From Pseudeuparius sepicola (taxonomy: Eukaryota; Arthropoda; Insecta; Coleoptera; Anthribidae), in the NCBI GenBank assembly GCA_963920635.1, contig OY987298.1, positions 84,453,454 through 84,517,453 of the forward strand: a DNA stretch of 64,000 nt, given 5' to 3'. The position numbers were made by a program, and so were the translations under genes. The notes under the pieces are model-generated. The model saw only the letters and a list, made by a program, of their open reading frames with translations, did no database searches and had not been told where the DNA came from. Position 1 is the first letter of the stretch. Every line of letters begins with the position of its first letter. Positions 1-9,177 of this stretch are shown piece by piece.

Positions 1-44
1 TTTTGAGTGCCTGGCCAGCGCACTTTTTCAATTTTCAAAAATGT
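1..44 (+). repeat. Tail of an A-type unit cut by the window start
   Basis: These bases end an HOR unit whose body lies upstream of the window. They match the sequence just before the anchors at 3,085 and 9,178. Confidence 0.8.
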
Positions 45-200
45 TGACATACTAAGAAATAAAAATTCCTATGCGACGTAAATTAAGTTCTACAACACGA
101 TTACGCCCTAAAAATTTTTCTATAAAATTACTAAGTGCCTGACCAGAGTACTTTTTCAATTTTCAAAAATGTTGACATGCTCCGAAAAAAAAGTCCTATG

Positions 201-208
201 TGACGTAA
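201..208. other. TGACGTAA motif in the second monomer of the anchor dimer (example)
   Basis: The usual TATGCGACGTAAATT becomes TATGTGACGTAAATT in a recurring subtype, creating TGACGTAA. This resembles the ATF/CREB-type bZIP site (consensus TGACGTCA). It is one C-to-T change at a CpG, repeated wherever this subtype was amplified. There is no evidence of function. Confidence 0.35.
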
Positions 209-383
209 ATTGACTTCTGCAACACGATTCCGCCCACAAAATTTTTCTAAAAAATTTCTGAGTGCCTGGCCAGCGCACTTTTTCAATTTTCAAACATGTT
301 GACATGCTCAAAAAAAAATTACTATGCGACGTAAATTGAGTTCTACAACACGATTCCGCCCTAAAAATTTTTCTATAAAATTT

Positions 384-1300
384 AAGTGCCTGGCCAGCGC
401 ACTTTTTCAATTTTCAAAAATGTTGACATGCTCAGAAAAAAAATTCCTATGCGACGTAAATTGAGTTCTACAACACGATTCCGCCCTCCAAATTTTTCTA
501 AAAAATTTCTGAGTGCCTGGCCAGCGCACTTTTTCAATTTTCAAACATGTTGACATGCTCCAAAAAAAATTACTATGCGACGTAAATTGAGTTCTACAAC
601 ACGATTCCGCCCTCAAAATATTTCTAAAAAAATTTTGTGTGCCTGGCCAGCGCACTTTTTCAATTTTCAAAAATGTTGACATGCACCGAAAAAAAAGTCC
701 TATGTGACGTAAATTGAGTTCTACAACACGATTCGGCCCTCAAAATTTTTCTAAAAAATTTCTGAATGCCTGGCCAGCGCACTTTTTCAATTTTCAAAAA
801 TGTTGACATGCTCCGAAAAAAAATCCTATGCGACGTAAATTGAGTTCTACCACACGATTCCGCCTTCAAAATTTTTCTAAAAAATTTAAGTGCCTGGCCA
901 GCGCACTTTTTCAATTTTCAAAAATGTTGACATGCTCAGAAAAAAAATTCCTATGCGACGTAAATTGAGTTCTACAACACGATTCCGCCCTCCAAATTTT
1001 TCTAAAAAATTTCTGAGTGCCTGGCCAGCGCACTTTTTCAATTTTCAAACATGTTGACATGCTCCAAAAAAAATTACTATGCGACGTAAATTGAGTTCTA
1101 CAACACGATTCCGCCCTCAAAATATTTCTAAAAAAATTTTGTGTGCCTGGCCAGCGCACTTTTTCAATTTTCAAAAATGTTGACATGCACCGAAAAAAAA
1201 GTCCTATGTGACGTAAATTGAGTTCTACAACACGATTCGGCCCTCAAAATTTTTCTAAAAAATTTCTGAATGCCTGGCCAGCGCACTTTTTCAATTTTCA
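384..1300 (+). repeat. Tetramer tandem duplication inside unit A1 (504 bp offset)
   Basis: The segments starting at 384 and 888 run in parallel for about 410 bp. They share GCTCAGAAAAAAAATTCC, CCTCCAAATTTTTC, the AAACATG variant, CTCAAAATATTTC, and TTTTGTGTGCC followed by GCACCG. The copies part near 796 and 1,300. The same duplication is present in A3 (9,773 and 10,277) and A4 (13,069 and 13,573), but A2 has only one copy. Confidence 0.85.
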
Positions 1301-3084
1301 AACATGTTGACATGCTCAAAAAAAATTACTATGCGACGTAAATTGAGTTCTACAACACGATTCCGCCCTAAAAATTTTTCTATAAAATTTCTAAGTGCCT
1401 GGCCAGCGCACTTTTTCAATTTTCAAAAATGTTGACATGCTCCGAAAAAAAAATCCTATGCGACGTAAATTGAGTTCTACCACACGATTCCGCCCTCAAA
1501 ATTTTTCTAAAAAATTTCTAAGTGCCTGGCCAGCGCACTTTTTCAATTTTCAAAAATGTTGACATGCTCCGAAAAAAAATTCCTATGCGACGTAAATTCA
1601 GTTCTACCACAAGATTCCGCCCTCAAAATTTTTCTAAAAAAAATTTAAGTGCCTGGCCAGCGCACTTTTACAATTTTCAAAAATGTTGACATGCTCCGAA
1701 AAAAAACTCCTATGCTACGTAAATTGAGTTGTACAACACGATTCCGCCCTCAAAATGTTTCTAAAAAATTTTTTTGAGTGCCTGGCCAGCGCACTTTTTT
1801 ATTTTCAAAAATGTTGACATACTCCGAAATAAAAATTCCTATGCGACGTAAATTAAGTCCTACAACACGATTCCGCCCTAAAAAATTTTCTATAAAATTT
1901 CGAAGTGCCTGGACAGAGCACTTTTTCAATTTTCAAAAATGTTGACATGCTCCGAAAAAAAATTCCTATGCGACGTAAATTTAGTTGTACAACACGATTC
2001 CGCCCTCAAAATGTTTCTAAAAAATTTTTGAGTGCCTGGACAGTGCCCTTTTTCAATTTTCAAACATGTTGACATGCTCCAAAAAAAATTACTATGCGAC
2101 GTAAATTGAGTTGTACAACACGATTCCGCTCTCAAAATGTTTCTAAAAAATTTTTGAGTGCCTGGCCAGCGCACTTTTTCAATTTTCAAAAATGTTGACA
2201 TGCTCCGAAAAAAAAATCCTATGCGACGTAAATTGAGTTCTACCACACGATTCCGCCCTCAAAATTTTTCTAAAAAATTTCTAAGTGCCTGGCCAGCGCA
2301 CTTTTTCAATTTTCAAAAATGTTGACATGCTCCGAAAAAAAATTCCTATGCGACGTAAATTGAGTTCTACCACACGATTCCGCCCTCAAAATTTTTCTAA
2401 AAAATTTCTAAGTGCCTGGCCAGCGCACTTTTTCAATTTTCAAAAATGTTGACATGCTCAGAAAAAAAATTCCTATGCGACGTAAATTGAGTTGTACAAC
2501 ACGATTCCGCCCTCAAAATGTTTCTAAAAAATTTTTAAGTGCCTGGACAGTGCCCTTTTTCAATTTTCAAACATGTTGACATGCTCCAAAAAAAATTACT
2601 ATGCGACGTAAATTGAGTTGTACAACACGATTCCGCTCTCAAAATGTTTCTAAAAAATTTTTGAGTGCCTGGCCAGCGCACTTTTTCAATTTTCAAAAAT
2701 GATGACATACTCCGAAATAAAAATTCCTATGCGACGTAAATTAAGTTCTACAACACGATTACGCCCTAAAAATTTTTCTATAAAATTACTAAGTGCCTGA
2801 CCAGAGTACTTTTTCAATTTTCAAAAATGTTGACATGCTCCGAAAAAAAAAATCCTATGCGACGTAAATTGAGTTCTACCACACGATTCCGCCCTCAAAA
2901 TTTTTCTAAAAAATTTCTAAGTGCCTGGCCAGCGCACTTTTTCAATTTTCAAAAATGTTGACATGCTCCGAAAAAAATTCCTATGCGACGTAAATTGAGT
3001 TGTACAACACGATTCCGCCCTCAAAATGTTTCTAAAAAATTTTTGAGTGCCTGGCCAGCGCACTTTTTCAATTTTCAAAAATGT

Positions 3085-5622
3085 TGACATACTAAGAAAT
3101 AAAAATTCCTATGCGACGTAAATTAAGTTCTACAACACGATTACGCCCTAAAAATTTTTCTATAAAATTACTAAGTGCCTGACCAGAGTACTTTTTCAAT
3201 TTTCAAAAATGTTGACATGCTCCGAAAAAAAAGTCCTATGTGACGTAAATTGACTTCTGCAACACGATTCCGCCCACAAAATTTTTCTAAAAAATTTCTG
3301 AGTGCCTGGCCAGCGCACTTTTTCAATTTTCAAAAATGTTGACATGCTCCTAAAAAAAATTCCTATGCGACGTAAATTGAGTTCTACCGCACGATTCCGC
3401 CCTCAAAATTTTTCTAACAAATTTCTAAGTGCCTGGCCAGCGCACTGTTTCAATTTTCAAAAAATGTTGACATGCACCGAAAAAAAAAGTCCTATGTGAC
3501 GTAAATTGAGTTCTACAACACGATTCGGCCCTCAAAATTTTTCTAAAAAATTTCTGAGTGCCTGGCCAGCGCACTTTTTCAATTTTCAAACATGTTGACA
3601 TGCTCAAAAAAAAATTACTATGCGACGTAAATTGAGTTCTACAACACGATTCCGCCCTAAAAATTTTTCTATAAAATTTAAGTGCCTGGCCAGCGCACTT
3701 TTTCAATTTTCAAAAATGTTGACATGCTCAGAAAAAAAATTCCTATGCGACGTAAATTGAGTTCTACAACACGATTCCGCCCTCCAAATTTTTCTAAAAA
3801 ATTTCTGAGTGCCTGGCCAGCGCACTTTTTCAATTTTCAAACATGTTGACATGCTCCAAAAAAAATTACTATGCGACGTAAATTGAGTTCTACAACACGA
3901 TTCCGCCCTCAAAATATTTCTAAAAAAATTTTGTGTGCCTGGCCAGCGCACTTTTTCAATTTTCAAAAATGTTGACATGCACCGAAAAAAAAGTCCTATG
4001 TGACGTAAATTGAGTTCTACAACACGATTCGGCCCTCAAAATTTTTCTAAAAAATTTCTGAATGCCTGGCCAGCGCACTTTTTCAATTTTCAAACATGTT
4101 GACATGCTCAAAAAAAATTACTATGCGACGTAAATTGAGTTCTACAACACGATTCCGCCCTAAAAATTTTTCTATAAAATTTCTAAGTGCCTGGCCAGCG
4201 CACTTTTTCAATTTTCAAAAATGTTGACATGCTCCGAAAAAAAAATCCTATGCGACGTAAATTGAGTTCTACCACACGATTCCGCCCTCAAAATTTTTCT
4301 AAAAAATTTCTAAGTGCCTGGCCAGCGCACTTTTTCAATTTTCAAAAATGTTGACATGCTCCGAAAAAAAATTCCTATGCGACGTAAATTCAGTTCTACC
4401 ACAAGATTCCGCCCTCAAAATTTTTCTAAAAAAAATTTAAGTGCCTGGCCAGCGCACTTTTACAATTTTCAAAAATGTTGACATGCTCCGAAAAAAAACT
4501 CCTATGCTACGTAAATTGAGTTGTACAACACGATTCCGCCCTCAAAATGTTTCTAAAAAATTTTTTTGAGTGCCTGGCCAGCGCACTTTTTTATTTTCAA
4601 AAATGTTGACATACTCCGAAATAAAAATTCCTATGCGACGTAAATTAAGTCCTACAACACGATTCCGCCCTAAAAAATTTTCTATAAAATTTCGAAGTGC
4701 CTGGACAGAGCACTTTTTCAATTTTCAAAAATGTTGACATGCTCCGAAAAAAAATTCCTATGCGACGTAAATTTAGTTGTACAACACGATTCCGCCCTCA
4801 AAATGTTTCTAAAAAATTTTTGAGTGCCTGGACAGTGCCCTTTTTCAATTTTCAAACATGTTGACATGCTCCAAAAAAAATTACTATGCGACGTAAATTG
4901 AGTTGTACAACACGATTCCGCTCTCAAAATGTTTCTAAAAAATTTTTGAGTGCCTGGCCAGCGCACTTTTTCAATTTTCAAAAATGTTGACATGCTCCGA
5001 AAAAAAAATCCTATGCGACGTAAATTGAGTTCTACCACACGATTCCGCCCTCAAAATTTTTCTAAAAAATTTCTAAGTGCCTGGCCAGCGCACTTTTTCA
5101 ATTTTCAAAAATGTTGACATGCTCCGAAAAAAAATTCCTATGCGACGTAAATTGAGTTCTACCACACGATTCCGCCCTCAAAATTTTTCTAAAAAATTTC
5201 TAAGTGCCTGGCCAGCGCACTTTTTCAATTTTCAAAAATGTTGACATGCTCAGAAAAAAAATTCCTATGCGACGTAAATTGAGTTGTACAACACGATTCC
5301 GCCCTCAAAATGTTTCTAAAAAATTTTTAAGTGCCTGGACAGTGCCCTTTTTCAATTTTCAAACATGTTGACATGCTCCAAAAAAAATTACTATGCGACG
5401 TAAATTGAGTTGTACAACACGATTCCGCTCTCAAAATGTTTCTAAAAAATTTTTGAGTGCCTGGCCAGCGCACTTTTTCAATTTTCAAAAATGATGACAT
5501 ACTCCGAAATAAAAATTCCTATGCGACGTAAATTAAGTCCTACAACACGATTCCGCCCAAAAAATTTTTCTATAAAATTTCTGAGTGCCTGGCCAGCGCA
5601 CTTTTTCAATTTTCAAAAATGT
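3085..5622 (+). repeat. HOR unit A2 (2,538 bp, ~20 monomers)
   Basis: The unit starts at an anchor TGACATACTAAG and ends at the diverged anchor TGACATGCTCCGAAATAAAA at 5,623. It is collinear with A4 (12,474-15,515), with an offset of 9,389 at the start and 9,893 from about 4,050 on. It therefore lacks 504 bp, exactly one tetramer of the duplication in A1, A3 and A4. Its last monomers switch to AAGTCCTACAAC and GCCCAAAAAATTTTTC near 5,530, as A4 does, whereas A1 and A3 do not. Confidence 0.9.
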
Positions 5623-6475
5623 TGACATGCTCCGAAATAAAAATTCCTATGCGACGTAAATTAAGTTCTACAACACGATTACGCCCTAAAAATTTTTCTA
5701 TAAAATTTCCAAGTGCCTGACCAGAGTACTTTTTCAATTTTCAAAAATGTTGACATGCTCCGAAAAAAAAGTCCTATGTGACGTAAATTGACTTCTGCAA
5801 CACGATTCCGCCCACAAAATTTTTCTAAAAAATTTCTGAGTGCCTGGCCAGCGCACTTTTTCAATTTTCAAAAATGTTGACATGCTCCTAAAAAAAATTC
5901 CTATGCGACGTAAATTGAGTTCTACCGCACGATTCCGCCCTCAAAATTTTTCTAACAAATTTCTAAGTGCCTGGCCAGCGCACTGTTTCAATTTTCAAAA
6001 AATGTTGACATGCACCGAAAAAAAAAGTCCTATGTGACGTAAATTGAGTTCTACAACACGATTCGGCCCTCAAAATTTTTCTAAAAAATTTTTGAGTGCC
6101 TGGCCAGCGCACTTTTTCAATTTTCAAAAATGTTGACATGCTCCGAAAAAAAATTCCTATGCGACGTAAATTGAGTTCTACAACACGATTCCGCCCTCAA
6201 AATTTTTCTAAAAAAAATTTAAGTGCCTGGCCAGCGCACTTTTACAATTTTCAAAAATGTTGACATGCTCCGAAAAAAAATACCTGCGACGTAAATTGAG
6301 TTCTACAACACGATTCCGCCCTCAAAATTTTTTAGAAAAATTTTTAAGTACCTGTTCAGCGCACTTTTTCAATTTTCAAAAATGTTGACATGCTCCGAAA
6401 AAAAAAAACCTATGCGACGTAAATTGAGTTCTACCACAAGATTCCGCCCTCAAAATGTTTCTAAAAATTTTTTGA

Positions 6476-6492
6476 GTGCCTGGCCAGCGCAC
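6476..6492. other. GC-rich imperfect palindrome in the monomer (example)
   Basis: GTGCCTGGCCAGCGCAC contains the perfect 8 bp palindrome CTGGCCAG flanked by GTGC and GCAC, with one unpaired C on the right arm. It is the most GC-rich part of an otherwise AT-rich monomer and is present in most monomers. Two recurrent monomer types break it, reading CTGACCAGAGTAC and CTGGACAGTGCCC. A dyad retained this consistently could bind a dimeric protein. That is inference; no known box is recognised. Confidence 0.8.
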
Positions 6493-6509
6493 TTTTTCAA
6501 TTTTCAAAA

Positions 6510-6519
6510 ATGTTGACAT
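6510..6519. other. Short inverted repeat ATGT-TG-ACAT (example)
   Basis: ATGTTGACAT has 4 bp complementary arms around a TG centre. In the frequent variant reading AAACATGTTGACATGC the arms extend to 5 bp (CATGT and ACATG). Some monomer types destroy it: TGTTTTCATG in the 132 bp variant, and CATGGTGACATG in the type that follows the AAAGGAAAA monomers. The element is short and may be incidental. Confidence 0.6.
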
Positions 6520-6808
6520 GCTCCGAAAAAAAATTCCTATGCGACGTAAATTGAGTTCTACAACACGATTCCGCCCTCAAAACTTTTCTAAAAAATTTTT
6601 GAGGGCCTGGCCAGCGCACTTTTTCAATTTTCAAAAATGTTGACATGCTCCGAAAAAAAATTCCTATGCGACGTAAATTGAGTTCTACAACACGATTCCG
6701 CCCTCAAAACTTTTCTAAAAAAATTTTAAGTGCCTGGCCAGCGCACTTTTTCAATTTTCAAAAATGTTGACATGCTCCGAAAAAAAACTCCTATGCTACG
6801 TAAATTGA

Positions 6809-6818
6809 GTTGTACAAC
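6809..6818. other. Perfect 10 bp palindrome GTTGTACAAC (variant monomers, example)
   Basis: In one monomer subtype GTTCTACAAC becomes GTTGTACAAC, a perfect 10 bp palindrome. It generally goes with CTCAAAATGTTTC or CTCAAACTGTTTC in the tail, so it marks a linked subtype. The subtype occurs in all HOR families, for example near 1,733, 3,000, 9,094, 16,195, 24,072 and 29,814. Confidence 0.8.
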
Positions 6819-7530
6819 ACGATTCCGCCCTCAAACTGTTTCTAAAAAATTTTTGAGTGATTGGCCAGCGCACTTTTTCAATTTTCAAAAATGTTGATAT
6901 GCTCCGAAAAAAAAATTTTATGCGACGTAAATTGAGTTCTACCACACGATTCCGCCCTCAAAATTTTTCTAAAAAATTTCTAAGTGCCTGGCCAGCGCAC
7001 TTTTTCTATTTTTAAAAATGTTGACATGCTCCGAAAGGAAAATTCCTATGCGACGTAAATTGAGTTCTACCACAAGATTCCGCCCTCAAAATTTTTCTAA
7101 AAAAAATTTAAGTTCCTGGCCAGCGCACTTTTACAATTTTCAAAAATGTTGACATGCTCCGAAAAAAAACTCCTATGCGACGTAAATTGAGTTCTACAAC
7201 ACGATTCCGCCCTCAAAACTTTTCTATAAAATTTCTGAGTGCCTGGCCAGCGCACTTTTTCAATTTTCAAAAATGTTGACATGCTCCGAAAAAAAAAATC
7301 CTATGCGACGTAAATTGAGTTCTACCACACGATTCCGCCCTCAAAATTTTTCTAAAAAATTTCTAAGTGCCTGGCCAGCGCACTTTTTCAATTTTCAAAA
7401 ATGTTGACATGCTCCGAAAAAAATTCCTATGCGACGTAAATTGAGTTGTACAACACGATTCCGCCCTCAAAATGTTTCTAAAAAATTTTTGAGTGCCTGG
7501 CCAGCGCACTTTTTCAATTTTCAAAAATGT

Positions 7531-8290
7531 TGACATACTAAGAAATAAAAATTCCTATGCGACGTAAATTAAGTTCTACAACACGATTACGCCCTAAAAA
7601 TTTTTCTATAAAATTACTAAGTGCCTGACCAGAGTACTTTTTCAATTTTCAAAAATGTTGACATGCTCCGAAAAAAAAGTCCTATGTGACGTAAATTGAC
7701 TTCTGCAACACGATTCCGCCCACAAAATTTTTCTAAAAAATTTCTGAGTGCCTGGCCAGCGCACTTTTTCAATTTTCAAAAATGTTGACATGCTCCGAAA
7801 AAAAATCCTATGCGACGTAAATTGAGTTCTACCACACGATTCCGCCTTCAAAATTTTTCTAAAAAATTTAAGTGCCTGGCCAGCGCACTTTTTCAATTTT
7901 CAAAAATGTTGACATGCTCAGAAAAAAAATTCCTATGCGACGTAAATTGAGTTCTACAACACGATTCCGCCCTCAAAACTTTTCTATAAAATTTCTGAGT
8001 GCCTGGCCAGCGCACTTTTTCAATTTTCAAAAATGTTGACATGCTCCGAAAAAAAAAGTCCTATGCGACGTAAATTGAGTTCTACCACACGATTCCGCCC
8101 TCAAAATTTTTCTAAAAAATTTCTAAGTGCCTGGCCAGCGCACTTTTTCAATTTTCAAAAATGTTGACATGCTCCGAAAAAAATTCCTATGCGACGTAAA
8201 TTGAGTTGTACAACACGATTCCGCCCTCAAAATGTTTCTAAAAAATTTTTGAGTGCCTGGCCAGCGCACTTTTTCAATTTTCAAAAATGT
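7531..8290 (+). repeat. Short ladder unit L1 (760 bp, 6 monomers)
   Basis: This segment lies between anchors TGACATACTAAG at 7,531 and 8,291. Monomer order: the anchor dimer, a GCTCCGAAAAAAAATCC type with CCTTCAAAA, a GCTCAGAAAAAAAATTCC type, one with nine A then GTCC, and one with a short poly-A run and GTTGTACAAC. It is a contracted version of the larger A and D units. Confidence 0.85.
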
Positions 8291-9177
8291 TGACATACTA
8301 AGAAATAAAAATTCCTATGCGACGTAAATTAAGTTCTACAACACGATTACGCCCTAAAAATTTTTCTATAAAATTACTAAGTGCCTGACCAGAGTACTTT
8401 TTCAATTTTCAAAAATGTTGACATGCTCCGAAAAAAAAGTCCTATGTGACGTAAATTGACTTCTGCAACACGATTCCGCCCACAAAATTTTTCTAAAAAA
8501 TTTCTGAGTGCCTGGCCAGCGCACTTTTTCAATTTTCAAAAATGTTGACATGCTCCTAAAAAAAATTCCTATGCGACGTAAATTGAGTTCTACCGCACGA
8601 TTCCGCCCTCAAAATTTTTCTAAAAAATTTCTAAGTGCCTGGCCAGCGCACTTTTTCAATTTTCAAAAATGTTGACATGCTCCGAAAAAAAATCCTATGC
8701 GACGTAAATTGAGTTCTACCACACGATTCCGCCTTCAAAATTTTTCTAAAAAATTTAAGTGCCTGGCCAGCGCACTTTTTCAATTTTCAAAAATGTTGAC
8801 ATGCTCAGAAAAAAAATTCCTATGCGACGTAAATTGAGTTCTACAACACGATTCCGCCCTCAAAACTTTTCTATAAAATTTCTGAGTGCCTGGCCAGCGC
8901 ACTTTTTCAATTTTCAAAAATGTTGACATGCTCCGAAAAAAAAAGTCCTATGCGACGTAAATTGAGTTCTACCACACGATTCCGCCCTCAAAATTTTTCT
9001 AAAAAATTTCTAAGTGCCTGGCCAGCGCACTTTTTCAATTTTCAAAAATGTTGACATGCTCCGAAAAAAATTCCTATGCGACGTAAATTGAGTTGTACAA
9101 CACGATTCCGCCCTCAAAATGTTTCTAAAAAATTTTTGAGTGCCTGGCCAGCGCACTTTTTCAATTTTCAAAAATGT
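8291..9177 (+). repeat. Short ladder unit L2 (887 bp, 7 monomers)
   Basis: L2 is collinear with L1 but has one extra monomer after the anchor dimer, with GCTCCTAAAAAAAATTCC and CTACCGCACG near 8,552-8,640. It runs directly into A3 at the next anchor (9,178). A 760/887 bp pair differing by one monomer is a direct picture of copy-number change by whole monomers. Confidence 0.85.

Larger units (their letters stand above)
45..3084 (+). repeat. HOR unit A1 (3,040 bp, ~24 monomers)
   Basis: The unit is phased on the anchor TGACATACTAAG, which recurs at 3,085. It matches unit A3 (9,178-12,473) monomer by monomer. The offset is 9,133 before about 280 and 9,389 after, so A1 lacks 256 bp (two monomers) present in A3. 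The missing pair carries GCTCCTAAAAAAAATTCC and GCACCGAAAAAAAAAGTCC. The junction lies in the shared tail and dyad sequence near 275-300. Confidence 0.9.
6474..6600 (+). repeat. Representative satellite monomer (127 bp)
   Basis: This is a near-canonical monomer, phased to start at GAGTGCCTGG. Landmarks by monomer position: GC-rich dyad 3-19; T/A tracts 20-37; short inverted repeat ATGT-TG-ACAT 37-46; GCTCCG plus eight A 47-60; TATGCGACG 65-73; GTTCTACAAC 82-91; CGATTCCGCCC 93-103; two A/T tracts at the right end. A consensus monomer has six CpG and 47 G+C of 127. Most variation between monomers falls in the poly-A length, the two bases before it, the CTACAACACG segment and the AT-rich tail. 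Confidence 0.95.
5623..7530 (+). repeat. Mosaic block between A2 and the ladder (~15 monomers)
   Basis: About 5,623-6,085 resembles the beginning of A2 at an offset of 2,538. About 6,100-6,370 matches part of region B, including the short monomer with TACCTGCGACG and the oddly mutated boundary AAGTACCTGTTCAGCGCAC (compare 18,457-18,540 and about 22,780-22,860). From 6,474 on it is collinear with region D at an offset of about 22,367. The block is thus stitched from three families. One private change is TTGATATG near 6,895. Confidence 0.8.

Noticed and set aside
201..208. Functional ATF/CREB promoter site (TGACGTAA)
   Set aside because: It arises from one C-to-T change in a satellite subtype and was copied with the HOR. 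There is no gene nearby to regulate. It is kept only as a low-confidence motif.
6476..6492. Transposon terminal inverted repeat or rho-independent terminator from the GC-rich dyad
   Set aside because: The dyad recurs every ~127 bp with no element body, target-site duplication or transposase between copies, and there is no transcript for a terminator to end.
6510..6535. CENP-B box on the minus strand (TTTCGGAGCATGTCAAC)
   Set aside because: It matches the first half of the mammalian core (TTCGnnnnA), but the required CGGG half is replaced by TCAA. No other part of the monomer fits better.
6511..6540. Bacterial sigma-70-like promoter (TTGACA followed by TATGCG)
   Set aside because: The spacer is about 19 bp and the -10 match is poor. 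The motif recurs in every monomer of what is clearly a eukaryotic satellite.
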